Counted from the first letter of the stretch, positions 23,827-33,291 are shown. The stretch is 44,945 bases of DNA from Bradyrhizobium hipponense (GCF_008123965.1 NZ_VSTH01000100.1:1-44945), one strand, 5' to 3'. Program-made: numbers and translations. The notes: generated by a model not told the origin, from the sequence alone.

Positions 23827-26800
23827 TCACGCCACGTTCTGGTCGAGAATGTCCACGGCCTCTTGCAGGTTCACCGACACCAGCTGCGAGACGCCGCGCT
23901 CGGCCATGGTGACGCCGAACAGCCGGTTCATCCGCGCCATCGTGATCGGGTTATGCGTGATGATGACGAAGCGGGTGTCGGTCGAGCTGGTCATCTCGTG
24001 CAGCAAATTGCAGTAGCGCTCAACGTTGTGGTCGTCGAGCGGCGCGTCGACTTCGTCCAGCACGCAGATCGGCGAGGGGTTGGTGAGGAACACCGCGAAG
24101 ATCAGCGCCATTGCGGTCAGCGCCTGCTCGCCGCCCGAGAGTAGCGACAGCGTCTGCGGCTTCTTGCCCGGCGGCTTTGCGATGATCTCGAGGCCAGCTT
24201 CCAGTGGGTCGTCGCTCTCGATCAGGTGCAGCGCCGCCTCGCCGCCGCCGAACAGCTCGACGAACAGGCGCTTGAAGTGGTTGTTGACGACCTCGAACGA
24301 GGTCAGCAGCCGCTCGCGGGCCTCCTTGTTGAGGCTCTGGATGCCCTGGCGCAGCCGCTTGATGGCTTCGACGAGGTCGTCGCGCTCGGTGGTGAGGCCG
24401 GTGTGCTGGGTCTCGACCTCGCGCAGCTCTTCCTCGGCGCGCAGGTTCACCGCGCCCAGACGCTCGCGGTCGCGGCGCAGCTTCTCCAGGTCTTCCTCGG
24501 TCTCGCCGAGCGGTGGCAATTCCGCGCCGGGCTCGATCTCGGCAAGGCCGGCGACGGCCTGCGGCTCGACTTCGAGCATGTCGCGGATCTCGCGCTCGAT
24601 GTCCTCGAGCCGACGCCGGGCGCCTTCCATGCGTTCTTCGGCGCGTGCGGTCGCCTCGCGTGCGCTCGACAGCGCTTCGAGGGTCAGCTTGGCCGCGCGA
24701 TCGGTTTCCGCCATCGCCGTTTCCGCGGCGGCGAGCGCATCGGCGGCAACGCGGCGGTCGTTCTCGGCGTATTCGATCTCGGTGATCAGCGCGCTGCGCT
24801 TCTCGGCGAACACGGCCGGCGCGTTCTCGAGATCGCTGCGCTCGATCGAGACCTCGGTGATGCGGGCCTGGATGGTGTCGATATGGGAGGCCGCGCTGCC
24901 CTTGCGGTTCTGCCACTCGGTACGCTCGGCGACGATCGCCTGCACGCGGCGGTCGGCAAGCTCAGCCTCGCGCGCCAGCGCCTGGGCCTCGGCGCGGACC
25001 TGGGCGGCCATGCGGCGATGGCCTTCGATGTCGCTGCGGACCGCGGCGAGACGGGTCTCGGTGTCCTCGCTCGACGGCAGCTCGGAGATCGCAGCGGCGG
25101 CGTATTCGTGCGCGGCCTCGGCCTCGGCGCGGTCGGCGGCGAGGCGGGTATGCGCTTCGATCAGCGCGGATTTGCGGGCGGCGCGGCGGTTGATCTCGCG
25201 CTCGGCCGTGGCATGGCGCTCGCGTGCGGCGTTGAGCTCGCGCTGCGCGGCGCGCCAGGCTTCGCGGCTGGCAGCTTCCGTGCTGGCCGCCATCTGCAAT
25301 TCGGCTTCGGCATTCTCCAGCGCCTGGCGTTTGATTTGCGCGTCGATGCGGGCCTGCTCCAGCTCGTTCTCGATGTCGACAAGGCGCGCGCGCTCGGCAA
25401 GGCGCCGTGCCGCACCGGTCGGCGCGTGAGCCGCGGCGACGAAGCCGTCCCAGCGCCAGACGTCACCCTCGGGCGAGACCAGCCGCTGGCCGGTCTTGAG
25501 CTGCGACACTAGCTCGGCACCGCGCTCGCGCGGCACCACGCCGATCTGCGCCAGGCGGCGCGCCAGCTCAGCCGGCGCCTGCACGTGATTGGCGAGCGGG
25601 ACCACGCCCTCGGGCAGCTCCGGATCGCCCTCGGTGACGCCGGCATTGGTCCAGCGCATCGGCGCCGACGGATCGACCGGCGCGTCGAGATCGTCGCCGA
25701 GCGCGGCGCCGATTGCCTTTTCAAAGCCCTTGTCGACGGTGATGCCGTCGATGATCGGCGGCCAGAGGTTCTTGGTCTCGCCGTTGACGATCTTGGAGAT
25801 GGTGCGCGCTTCGGTCTCGAGCCGCTGCACGCGCTTGTCGGCCTCGTTCAGCGGCGAGCGCGAGGATTCCAGCGTCTGGCGCGCGGCGACGTGGGCGGCC
25901 TCGCTCGCCTGCGCGGCGGCTTCCGAAGCGGCGAGCGTCTGCTCCGCGTTCTCGACCGTGGCGGTCAGCTCGTCGAGATCGCCGAAGCCGCCGGTCTCGT
26001 CGGCGAGCTTCTGCTCTTCCGCGGCGACATTCGCGAGCTCCTGGTCCAGCCGGGCTAGCTTGTCGCGGTGGGTGCGGACATTGGCCTCGAGCTGATTGCG
26101 CTTGGCGGTGAGGTCGGCGAGCTCCGTTGTGAGCTCGGAGAATCGTTGCTCGACTTCGGTCAGCGTCGCCTCGGCCTCGGCCACGCGCTCGTCGACGCCT
26201 GAGCGCTTCTCGACGCGCGACTTGATCTCTTCCTTCAGCTCGGCATCCTCGGTGTCGAGCCGCTCGAGTGCGACGTCGGCATCCATGGTCTGCTGCTGGG
26301 CGCGGGAGATGTCGCCTTCGAACTGCGCCAGCCGGCGCTCGAGCTCGGCGACGCGCTCCTTGGCGCGCTCTTCCTCGCGGTCGAGCAGTTCGCGGGCGTT
26401 GGTCAGACGTTGCAGGCCTGCGGCTGCGCGCGCTTCTGCATCGCGCAGTGCCGGCATTTCGGCGGCGCGGATCGCCTGGATGCGCGCGGCCTCGGCCTGG
26501 TGCTGGGTGCGCTCGGCCATCTCGCGCACGGCGAGATCATGGGTCTGGCCGGAATCGTTGACCTCGGCATGGGCCCCGACCCAGCGCAGATGGAATAGGG
26601 TCGCTTCAGCCTTGCGGACCTTGGACGCGACCTCGCGATAGCGCACGGCCTGGCGGGCCTGCTTCTTGAGGCCTTCGACCTGGCTGGCGAGCTGGCCGAT
26701 CACGTCCTCGACGCGGGTAAGGTTGGTTTCGGCCGCCTTCAGCCGCAGCTCGGCTTCGTGGCGGCGGGCATGCAGGCCGGCGACGCCGGCGGCGTCTTCC

Positions 26801-27291
26801 AGCACGCGGCGGCGTTGCTCGGGCTTGGCCTGGATGATCTCGCCGATCTTGCCCTGGTGGACGAGGGCGGGCGAGCGCGCGCCGGTGGCGGCGTCCGCGA
26901 ACAGGATCTGCACGTCACGGGCGCGCACGTCGCGGCCGTTGATGCGGTAGACCGAGCCCGCCTCGCGCTCGATGCGGCGGGAGATTTCCAGAAGCTGGCT
27001 GTCGTTCATCGCCGCCGGCGCGGTGCGATCAGCATTGTCGATCGTCATCGTCACTTCGGCGTGGTTGCGCGCGGGACGGTTGCCGGAGCCGGCGAAGATC
27101 ACCGCGTCCATGTCGGCGGCGCGCAATGATTTGTACGAGGTCTCGCCCATCGCCCAGCGCAGCGCCTCGACCAGATTCGACTTGCCGCAGCCGTTGGGGC
27201 CGACCACGCCGGTGAGGCCGGGCTCGATGACGAAGTCGGTCGGCTCAACGAAAGACTTGAAGCCGTGAAGGCGCAGGCGGGTGATCTTCAT
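23827..27291 (-). CDS. smc: Chromosome segregation SMC ATPase
   Basis: 1154 residues. It is the ATPase of the SMC-ScpAB condensin that folds and separates the chromosome. Head: Walker A G31-P-N-G-C-G-K37-S38, followed by a long coiled coil rich in Ala, Glu and Arg, a hinge around residues ~500-640 (GVVPLANHVQAPAELARRLA, GAELVSQLKTGQRLVSPEGD), a second coil, and a C-terminal head with signature LLSGGEQALTAMAL and Walker B CVLDEVDAPLDD. The start is the ATG at 27291; a GTG two codons earlier is possible. No ScpA/ScpB gene in the window. The dsbA-like gene lies upstream with about 220 bases between. Confidence 0.96.
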   Translation of the reverse strand: MKITRLRLHGFKSFVEPTDFVIEPGLTGVVGPNGCGKSNLVEALRWAMGETSYKSLRAADMDAVIFAGSGNRPARNHAEVTMTIDNADRTAPAAMNDSQLLEISRRIEREAGSVYRINGRDVRARDVQILFADAATGARSPALVHQGKIGEIIQAKPEQRRRVLEDAAGVAGLHARRHEAELRLKAAETNLTRVEDVIGQLASQVEGLKKQARQAVRYREVASKVRKAEATLFHLRWVGAHAEVNDSGQTHDLAVREMAERTQHQAEAARIQAIRAAEMPALRDAEARAAAGLQRLTNARELLDREEERAKERVAELERRLAQFEGDISRAQQQTMDADVALERLDTEDAELKEEIKSRVEKRSGVDERVAEAEATLTEVEQRFSELTTELADLTAKRNQLEANVRTHRDKLARLDQELANVAAEEQKLADETGGFGDLDELTATVENAEQTLAASEAAAQASEAAHVAARQTLESSRSPLNEADKRVQRLETEARTISKIVNGETKNLWPPIIDGITVDKGFEKAIGAALGDDLDAPVDPSAPMRWTNAGVTEGDPELPEGVVPLANHVQAPAELARRLAQIGVVPRERGAELVSQLKTGQRLVSPEGDVWRWDGFVAAAHAPTGAARRLAERARLVDIENELEQARIDAQIKRQALENAEAELQMAASTEAASREAWRAAQRELNAARERHATAEREINRRAARKSALIEAHTRLAADRAEAEAAHEYAAAAISELPSSEDTETRLAAVRSDIEGHRRMAAQVRAEAQALAREAELADRRVQAIVAERTEWQNRKGSAASHIDTIQARITEVSIERSDLENAPAVFAEKRSALITEIEYAENDRRVAADALAAAETAMAETDRAAKLTLEALSSAREATARAEERMEGARRRLEDIEREIRDMLEVEPQAVAGLAEIEPGAELPPLGETEEDLEKLRRDRERLGAVNLRAEEELREVETQHTGLTTERDDLVEAIKRLRQGIQSLNKEARERLLTSFEVVNNHFKRLFVELFGGGEAALHLIESDDPLEAGLEIIAKPPGKKPQTLSLLSGGEQALTAMALIFAVFLTNPSPICVLDEVDAPLDDHNVERYCNLLHEMTSSTDTRFVIITHNPITMARMNRLFGVTMAERGVSQLVSVNLQEAVDILDQNVA

Positions 27292-27509
27292 AAGCACGCA
27301 TCTCTGTTGGCAGGCGCGAATCCCCCTGCCCGGACAATACCATGGAAGGCAATGTCGCTCTCTGGGTGAGTCGCGCGAGGCGGCTCATGCGGCTGGACAA
27401 TGGCCGTGGTGCGCCGTGAGGGCAACCGGCGAAAGCCGCTTTTCCCAAGGGATTTATGCCGGGAAAGATACGGCTTTGGAGCCCGCGAATCAGGAGCGAG
27501 GCGTGAGAA

Positions 27510-28181
27510 TCAGCTCTTCAGCAGCGAGTTGATCTTCTTCGCGAATTCCTCGAACGAGGTCTCGCCCTTGATCTTCTCGCCGTTGATGAAGAAGGTCGGA
27601 GTCGAATCGACCTTCAGAACGTCGCTGGCATATTTCTGGTCGGCGGCGATCTTGTCGAGTAGCGCCTGGTCCTTCAGGCAGGCCTCGACCTGCTGCTGGG
27701 TGAGCCCGGCCTGCTTGCCGATCCGCGTCAAGGTCTCCGTGGTGTTCTTCATTACCCAGTCGTTCTGCTGGCGGAACAGCATGTCGGTGACCGCAAAGTA
27801 TTTCGGCGCGTCGCCATTGGCTATGCAGCGCGACAGCATCGAGCCGGCGGCGGCCTTGATGTCCAGCGGGAACTCGCGGAAGACGTAACGGACCTTGCCG
27901 GTGTCGATGTATTCCGACTTGATCTTGGGGAACACCTGCTCGCTGAAGGCGGCACAGTGCGGGCAGGTCATCGAGGCGTATTCGGTGATGGTGACGGCGG
28001 CGTCCTTCGGGCCGAGCGCCATGTCGGGCAGCGACACGGGTTTTGCCACATCGCCAGCCGCCTGCGCCATGGCTTCAGGGATCATGGCCTCGGAGACGAA
28101 CCGCAGCGGCGAGAGCCCGGCGAGCGCAGCAAGCCCGGTCAGCGACAGCATCGTGGTGAAGGCGCGGCGGGTGATGATCAA
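27510..28181 (-). CDS. DsbA-family thiol-disulfide oxidoreductase
   Basis: 223 residues. Active site C73-P-H-C76 in a thioredoxin fold with the cis-Pro in VDSTPTFFINGE. The N-terminus has TRRAFTTMLSLTGLAALAGL, a Tat-like twin-arginine signal, so the protein is expected in the periplasm. The start is a TTG at 28181: GGGAG lies six bases upstream and only this start keeps the RR motif; the next ATG (codon 11) would delete it. Members of this subgroup act as disulfide oxidants or as DsbG/ScsC-like isomerases; which applies is not clear. Confidence 0.9.
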   Translation of the reverse strand: MIITRRAFTTMLSLTGLAALAGLSPLRFVSEAMIPEAMAQAAGDVAKPVSLPDMALGPKDAAVTITEYASMTCPHCAAFSEQVFPKIKSEYIDTGKVRYVFREFPLDIKAAAGSMLSRCIANGDAPKYFAVTDMLFRQQNDWVMKNTTETLTRIGKQAGLTQQQVEACLKDQALLDKIAADQKYASDVLKVDSTPTFFINGEKIKGETSFEEFAKKINSLLKS

Positions 28182-28323
28182 GGTCGGCTCCCGGATTGGT
28201 GTGGTCTTGCCCTACGGATCCTTTATCAAAGTTCCCGCTCGGGCGGCCTGTCGCTAGCTTGAAACGTCGTTTGAGGCAATGGCGGGCCGCAAGGACGGGT
28301 CCAGATTGGCGCCGGAATGAGGC

Positions 28324-28818
28324 TCAATTTCGCTTGATTGCGGCGCCGAGGCGCGCCAGCGCCGTCTTCAGTTGTTCATCTTCGATTTCGCCCAGGCTCT
28401 CCGCCACTTTGGCGACGGTCTTGGGGTCCGGCGGGGCGGGCCGCGCCGGCCGCCGGGCGCGGGACAGGGGAGCTTGGCGGAAGGCGAGCTTGCCGACCGC
28501 ACTCCAGCCGAAGAAGCGGTTGACCCGCTCCAGGATCACGTGGGCTGAGTGCTGGATCTCCAGCGCCATCGGCCCCTCGACCCGCAGCACCAGCGTCGCC
28601 GGTTCCTGCGGCTGGCCCTCGACAGGCCGCGGCCATTGCATCTTGAGCGGTTCGGCATGAGCCGCGATCTCCGGCCCGGCAATCTGCGCCCAGCGCGTCA
28701 CCAATTCGCGGGCGGCAAAGCCCTGCTTGGCATAGGCCTCGGCAAAGACGTCGTTGAGCAGCAGCGAGAGCGGCTTTGCGCTGATGGGGCCGGGCTTGAT
28801 GGGGCGAAGCTTGGACAT
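28324..28818 (-). CDS. dciA: DciA family protein (DUF721)
   Basis: 164 residues with the DUF721/DciA core in the N-terminal half (ELVTRWAQIAGPEIAAHAEPLKM..., then ATLVLRVEGPMALEIQHSAH and LERVNRFFGW). DciA loads the replicative helicase DnaB in bacteria lacking DnaC. The Arg/Pro-rich stretch at ~118-135 and the C-terminal helix are loosely conserved, as usual. ATG at 28818 with AAGGG upstream. Divergent from mutY across a palindromic repeat. Confidence 0.87.
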   Translation of the reverse strand: MSKLRPIKPGPISAKPLSLLLNDVFAEAYAKQGFAARELVTRWAQIAGPEIAAHAEPLKMQWPRPVEGQPQEPATLVLRVEGPMALEIQHSAHVILERVNRFFGWSAVGKLAFRQAPLSRARRPARPAPPDPKTVAKVAESLGEIEDEQLKTALARLGAAIKRN

Positions 28819-28860
28819 GGGCCCTTATAGCACTCAAGGGCGCGGACCACAGGCTCTACC

Positions 28861-28978
28861 GTCATGGCCGGGCATAGCCGTCCGAAGGACGGCGTCGCTT
28901 CCGCGCGCCTATGTCCCGACCGATCCACGTTCTTCGGCGAAGAAAGACGTGGATGCCCGCGACAAGCGCGGGCAGGAC
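28861..28978. repeat. Palindromic intergenic repeat (GTCATGGCCGGGC family)
   Basis: Starts GTCATGGCCGGGCATAG, has a central CCACGTTCTTC...GAAAGACGTGG hairpin and ends with GCGCGGGCAGGAC. It occupies most of the 200-base gap between dciA and mutY, so promoters of both genes lie in or beside it. Confidence 0.7.
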
Positions 28979-29015
28979 GTGGAGAGTTCGGTGCGTTGTC
29001 GTTACAGTAAAGTGC

Positions 29016-30134
29016 ATGAGCCCCAAATCCGCCCTCAAGGCCACGTCGGAACCTGTTCTGCCGGAAACGTCGTTGCGACCGACACTGCTTCTCCAATGGT
29101 ACGACCGCCACCGCCGCCGCCTGCCCTGGCGCGCGGTGCCCGGCGAGGCATCGGACCCCTACCGCGTCTGGCTATCCGAGATCATGCTGCAGCAGACCAC
29201 GGTGAAGGCGGTCGGGCCCTATTTCGAGAAGTTCATCGCACGCTGGCCGGATGTCACGGCACTCGGCCGCGCCTCGCTGGATGACGTGCTGCGGATGTGG
29301 GCCGGGCTCGGCTATTACTCGCGCGCGCGCAACCTCCATACCTGCGCAGTCGCGGTGACGCGCGACCATGGCGGCGTATTTCCAAACACCGAGGAAGGGC
29401 TGCGCGCGCTGCCCGGGATCGGGCCCTACACCGCGGCGGCGATTGCCGCGATCGCCTTCGATCGCCGCACCATGCCGGTCGACGGCAATATCGAGCGGGT
29501 GGTGTCGCGGCTGTTTGCGGTCGAGGAGGAGTTGCCGCAGGCAAAACCGCTGATCCAGCAATTGGCGGCAACGCTGCTTGCCGAGTCCCGCTCAGGCGAT
29601 AGCGCGCAGGCGCTGATGGATCTGGGCGCCTCCATCTGCACGCCGAAGAAGCCGGCCTGCTCATTGTGTCCGCTGCATGAGGACTGCACGGCGCGCGCGC
29701 GGGGCATCCAGCAAAGTTTTCCGCGCAAGGCGCCGAAGAAGAACGGAACGTTGCGGCGTGGTGCTGCCTTCGTCGCCACGCGCGGTGACGAGCTCCTGGT
29801 CCGCTCCCGCGCCGAAAAGGGCCTGCTCGGCGGCATGACCGAGGTGCCGGGCTCGGACTGGCTCGCCGGCCAGGACGACGCCCGGGCGAGGCAGCAGGCG
29901 CCGGAGCTGAAGGGGCTCTCGCGCTGGCAGCGCAAGCTGGGCGTCGTCACCCACGTGTTCACGCATTTCCCGCTGGAGCTAGTGGTTTACACGGCCAAGG
30001 CGCAAGCCCGCACGCGGGCACCAGAGGGCATGCGCTGGGTGCCGATCGCGACCCTTGCCGACGAAGCGCTGCCCAACGTCATGCGCAAGGTGATCGCGCA
30101 CGCGCTGGGCCTCTCGCCGGCCGCATCCTCCTGA
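29016..30134 (+). CDS. mutY: A/G-specific adenine DNA glycosylase
   Basis: 372 residues. Removes adenine mispaired with 8-oxoguanine. The catalytic E55 is in SEIMLQQT and D156 in MPVDGNIERV; the helix-hairpin-helix reads LPGIGPYTAAAIAAIAF. The [4Fe-4S] ligands have the MutY spacing C-x6-C-x2-C-x5-C (CTPKKPACSLCPLHEDC). The last third is the Nudix-like 8-oxoG recognition domain. Start: the ATG at 29016; the frame runs open to 28911, but that part translates the palindromic repeat. No strong ribosome site before 29016. The thioesterase gene follows after 53 bases. Confidence 0.95.
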   Translation: MSPKSALKATSEPVLPETSLRPTLLLQWYDRHRRRLPWRAVPGEASDPYRVWLSEIMLQQTTVKAVGPYFEKFIARWPDVTALGRASLDDVLRMWAGLGYYSRARNLHTCAVAVTRDHGGVFPNTEEGLRALPGIGPYTAAAIAAIAFDRRTMPVDGNIERVVSRLFAVEEELPQAKPLIQQLAATLLAESRSGDSAQALMDLGASICTPKKPACSLCPLHEDCTARARGIQQSFPRKAPKKNGTLRRGAAFVATRGDELLVRSRAEKGLLGGMTEVPGSDWLAGQDDARARQQAPELKGLSRWQRKLGVVTHVFTHFPLELVVYTAKAQARTRAPEGMRWVPIATLADEALPNVMRKVIAHALGLSPAASS

Positions 30135-30187
30135 CACCATGCTGGCAGCAGGGCTGCGCTAACAGCGGGGCGAAACGGAGATTTCGC

Positions 30188-30607
30188 ATGGTCAAGACCG
30201 CTCTCGACAACTTCCGAAGGCCGCCCTGCGCCGAGCTGCTCGGATGGCAATTGCTCGATGCGCGCCCTGGAGACGGCTGGATCAAGCTCGGCTTCGAAGG
30301 CAAGCCCGAATTCTGCAACCCGGCGGGCTTCATCCAGGGCGGCATGCTGTCGGCCATGCTCGACGACACGATGGGGCCGGCCGTGCTGGTGATGAGCGAG
30401 GGCCGCCTCTACACCACCACCATCAGCATGACAGTGAACTTCCTCAGTCCCGCAAAACCCGGCCCGATCATCGCCGAGGCGACGGTGACGCAACTCGGCA
30501 AGACGATTGCATTCGTCGCGGCCAAGCTCATGAGCGAGGACGGCACCGTGCTGGCGACGGCAACCGCGAGCGAGCGTTTGCTGGAGGCGACGAGGGTGGT
30601 GCGGTAG
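30188..30607 (+). CDS. PaaI-type hotdog-fold thioesterase
   Basis: 139 residues. The hotdog signature is FCNPAGFIQGGMLSAMLDDT (~residues 40-59), where the Asp in the helix is the usual catalytic residue, followed by VNFLSPAKPGPIIAEATV. Such proteins hydrolyse acyl-CoA thioesters, often aryl-CoA in the PaaI group; the substrate cannot be told here. Ribosome site GGAG lies seven bases before the ATG. Followed by two palindromic repeats. Confidence 0.87.
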   Translation: MVKTALDNFRRPPCAELLGWQLLDARPGDGWIKLGFEGKPEFCNPAGFIQGGMLSAMLDDTMGPAVLVMSEGRLYTTTISMTVNFLSPAKPGPIIAEATVTQLGKTIAFVAAKLMSEDGTVLATATASERLLEATRVVR

Positions 30608-30634
30608 GTTTCCGATCTCCCAACGCACTCCATT

Positions 30635-30840
30635 TCCCTTCTCCCCTTGTGGGAGAAGGTGGCATGGCCGCCTCCGGCGGCCGTTCTTAAGAACGCCGAA
30701 GCGAAGCTTCCGCTATGGCGCCGGATGAGGGGTGTCTCTCCGCGAATTCAAACTGTCAGAGATCGCGGAGACAGACCCCTCACCCGAGTAAGTCTGCGTC
30801 CACCAGCGTCGCTGCCCTCTCCCACAAGGGGCGAGGGCAC
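30635..30840. repeat. Palindromic intergenic repeat (CTCCCCTTGTGGGAGAAGG family), copy 1
   Basis: Left end TTCCCTTCTCCCCTTGTGGG, right end CCCTCTCCCACAAGGGGCGAGGGCAC, nearly an inverted pair. Internally it has CCGCC.CCGGCGG, TTCTTAAGAA and GATGAGGGGTGTCT mirrored by AGACAGACCCCTCACC. Other copies are at 30890-31048 (shorter, lacking the TTCTTAAGAA part) and 41621-41825; a half copy is at 44711-44781. Confidence 0.9.
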
Positions 30841-30889
30841 ATCGATGTGTATCTCGCTCGGTGTCAGATATCGAGCCGCGCACTCAGTT

Positions 30890-31048
30890 CTCCTTCTCCC
30901 CTTGTGGGAGAAGGTGGCGCGAAGCGCCGGATGAGGGGTTGGTTCAGCGAACTCAATTGCCAGAGATGTATTCGCGGAGAGAACCCCTCACCTGAGTGAG
31001 TCTGCATCTGGCGGCGTCGCTGCCCTCTCCCACAAGGGGCGAGGGCAC
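30890..31048. repeat. Palindromic intergenic repeat (CTCCCCTTGTGGGAGAAGG family), copy 2
   Basis: Starts TTCTCCTTCTCCCCTTGTGG, contains GATGAGGGGTT paired with AACCCCTCACC and closes with CCCACAAGGGGCGAGGGCAC. It lies 49 bases from copy 1, in tandem, and lacks the internal TTCTTAAGAA section present in copies 1 and 3. Confidence 0.9.
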
Positions 31049-31078
31049 ATCAACGGGCATCTCGCCTCGTGCGAGAGT

Positions 31079-32362
31079 TTAAGTTCTCGCGCGCTCCACA
31101 TCCGTCGTCGACACAATCGCAGGCCTCGCATTCAGCGCCTCGACCTGAAACCCCGCGACACGCTTGTAGTTCGCGGCGATGTCTTCCAGCTCCTGCTGCG
31201 ACAATACGTCGGTGACGACATCGTAGCCGCCGGGCGCGCGCTCCTCGACCAGTTGCATGACCTGCTCGGGGCCGTTCTTGCGGTTGAGCAGGACGAGACT
31301 GGTGGTCGCGGGCCTCCGTTCGGCCTCATAGGCCACGAGCGCCGCATTGGTCGGTCCATGCGCGAGGATCTCGCGGGTGATGACGCGGGCATCAAGGATC
31401 GCCTGCGAGGCGCCGTTGGAGCCGACCGGATACATCGGATGCGCGGCGTCGCCCATCAGCGTGACGCGGCCGAAGGTCCACTGCGACACCGGATCGCGGT
31501 CGACCAGCGGATATTCGTAGGCGTGCGGACAGTTCTTGATCAGGCCGGGCACGTCGAGCCAGTCGAACTGCCAGCTCTCGAACCAGGGCAGAAACTCCTC
31601 GAGCCGCGCGGTGCGGTTATAATCCTCGCGCCGCCACTGGTAGGTCGGCGGCATGTGGCGCTCGGCAACCCAGTTGATGAGGTGATTGCCCGCGGCATCC
31701 GGCTGTTTCGAGATCGGGTAACAGACGAATTTCAGGATCTCGTGGCCGGCCATGATCATGGTGCGGCCGGACAGGAAGGCTTTTGACGGCGTGACGCCGC
31801 GCCAGAGGATGCGGCCGTTCCAGATCGGCGATCCCTCCTGCGGATAGAGCTTTTCTCGCGCGGCGGAATGGATGCCGTCGGCGGCGATCAGCAGTGTGCC
31901 GCCGTAAGTTCCTGCGGCCTTGCCGGTCGCCTTGTCGATGAAGTCGGCGCGCACGCCGTCGGCGGTCTCATTCCAGCCGGTCAAATGATGGCTGGTGAGA
32001 ATGTTGTCGCGGCCGAGCCGCTCGATCGCGGTGTCGAGCAGGAGTTGCTGAAGCGTACCGCGATGGATCGAGAATTGCGGCCATTTGTAGCCGGCCTCCA
32101 GCCCGCGCGGCTCGCTCCAGATCGGCTTGCCGTGCTTGGAGAAATAGGCGAGCTCGCGGGTGCGCACGCCGCTGGCGTCGAGCTTGTCCATCAACCCGAG
32201 CTCAATCAGCTCTCGCACCGCATGCGGCAGCACGTTGATGCCGACGCCGAGGGGTTTCAGCTCGGCGACGCTCTCGAACACTTTTACGGGAACGCCGATT
32301 CCGTGCAGGCTGAGCGCAAGCGTCAGCCCGCCGATGCCGCCACCGGCGATGAGTACGGTCAT
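31079..32362 (-). CDS. PhzS-like FAD-dependent monooxygenase
   Basis: 427 residues, group A flavoprotein hydroxylase. The FAD-binding GGGIGG is at residues 7-12 and the second flavin motif is RVTLMGDAAHPMYPVGSNGA near residue 290. PLGVGINVLPHAVREL, WSEPRGLEAG, PQFSIHRGTLQ and a C-terminal NYKRVAGFQ closely resemble Pseudomonas PhzS and allied salicylate-hydroxylase-type enzymes, which hydroxylate aromatic acids with NAD(P)H and O2. No phenazine genes are present, so the substrate is probably another aromatic acid. The start is the ATG at 32362 with a strong GGAGGGG seven bases upstream. Confidence 0.87.
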   Translation of the reverse strand: MTVLIAGGGIGGLTLALSLHGIGVPVKVFESVAELKPLGVGINVLPHAVRELIELGLMDKLDASGVRTRELAYFSKHGKPIWSEPRGLEAGYKWPQFSIHRGTLQQLLLDTAIERLGRDNILTSHHLTGWNETADGVRADFIDKATGKAAGTYGGTLLIAADGIHSAAREKLYPQEGSPIWNGRILWRGVTPSKAFLSGRTMIMAGHEILKFVCYPISKQPDAAGNHLINWVAERHMPPTYQWRREDYNRTARLEEFLPWFESWQFDWLDVPGLIKNCPHAYEYPLVDRDPVSQWTFGRVTLMGDAAHPMYPVGSNGASQAILDARVITREILAHGPTNAALVAYEAERRPATTSLVLLNRKNGPEQVMQLVEERAPGGYDVVTDVLSQQELEDIAANYKRVAGFQVEALNARPAIVSTTDVERART

Positions 32363-32490
32363 GTCAGAACCCCTCCAATTGCAGGCGTCTTGGCACAGGG
32401 GGGCCGCGGTGGGCAACTGCGAAGAGGAGATCGTGCTATGGACCTTCGGGTCGACAGCCGTTAATTTCCAGCTTTTCCATGAGGTCCGAC

Positions 32491-33111
32491 ATGTTCAAGC
32501 TCTACTACGCCACCGGCACCTGCGCGCTCGCCACCTACATCACCCTGGAGGAGGCCGGCGCCGAGTACTCGGCCGAGCGGCTGAGCTTCAAGACGAACCA
32601 GCAAAACAGCCCGGACTATCTCGCGATCAACCCGAAGGGCCGCGTGCCGGCGCTGGTGACCGATCGCGGCGTCTTGACCGAGACGCCGGCGATGCTTGCC
32701 TATATCGCGCAAACCTTCCCCAAGGCGAAGCTCGCGCCGCTCGACGACCCCTTCGAATTCGCGCAGGTGCAGTCGTTCAACTCATACCTCTGCTCGACCG
32801 TGCACATCAACCACGCCCACAAGGTGCGAGGCGCGCGCTGGGCGAGTGAAGAGAGCTCGTTCGCCGACATGAAGGCGATGGTCCCGAAGACCATGGGCGC
32901 CTGCTTCGCGCTCATCGAGCAGAAGATGTTCAGGGGGCCATGGGTGATGGGCGAGCAGTACACGATCTGCGATCCCTACCTTTACACCCTGTCGACCTGG
33001 CTCGAAGGCGACAGCGTCGACATCAACGCGACGCCGAAGGTCGCGGATCACTTCAAGCGCATGTCGGATCGCCCCGCCGTGCGCAAGGTGATGGACGCGC
33101 AGACGGCGTGA
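32491..33111 (+). CDS. Glutathione S-transferase, beta-class-like
   Basis: 206 residues. Thioredoxin-like N-terminal domain with C11 in TGTCALATY, matching the Cys of beta-class GSTs, then NPKGRVPALVT and TETPAMLAYIAQ for glutathione binding; the helical C-terminal half begins near residue 90 and ends PAVRKVMDAQ. The start is the ATG at 32491 (GAGG six bases upstream); an in-frame ATG at 32479 overlaps that ribosome site. It is divergent from the PhzS-like gene with 128 bases between, so a shared regulatory region is possible. Confidence 0.87.
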   Translation: MFKLYYATGTCALATYITLEEAGAEYSAERLSFKTNQQNSPDYLAINPKGRVPALVTDRGVLTETPAMLAYIAQTFPKAKLAPLDDPFEFAQVQSFNSYLCSTVHINHAHKVRGARWASEESSFADMKAMVPKTMGACFALIEQKMFRGPWVMGEQYTICDPYLYTLSTWLEGDSVDINATPKVADHFKRMSDRPAVRKVMDAQTA

Positions 33112-33135
33112 GGCATCGCGGCGCCATATTCCCCT

Positions 33136-33291
33136 GTCGTCCCGGGCAAGCGTAAGCGCAGACCCGGGACCCATAACCCCAGGGAGCGGTTGTGGCGCGA
33201 AGGTGGTAACTCCGAGTCCCCGTAACCACTTCTTCCTGTGGCTATGGGTCCCGGATCGGCGCGCGCTTGGGGCGCGCTTGTCCGGGACGAC
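33136..33291. repeat. Palindromic intergenic repeat (GTCGTCCCGGGCAAG family)
   Basis: Begins GTCGTCCCGGGCAAGCG and ends CGCTTGTCCGGGACGAC, with ACCCGGGACCCATA mirrored by TATGGGTCCCGGAT and a GGTTGTGG../..TAACCACTTC centre. It fills most of the gap between the convergent GST and LysR genes. Confidence 0.8.

Noticed and set aside
24026..25512. Plus-strand open frames of 430-470 codons across smc
   Set aside because: Antisense to the coiled-coil portion of smc; Arg/Ser/Ala-rich products without motifs.
30635..31048. Possible CRISPR or tandem repeat array
   Set aside because: The two elements are long, palindromic and imperfect, without regular short repeats and unique spacers; they match the dispersed repeat at 41621.
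31079..32362. Phenazine pathway gene phzS as such
   Set aside because: The enzyme resembles PhzS, but no phz genes occur nearby, so only 'PhzS-like' is justified.
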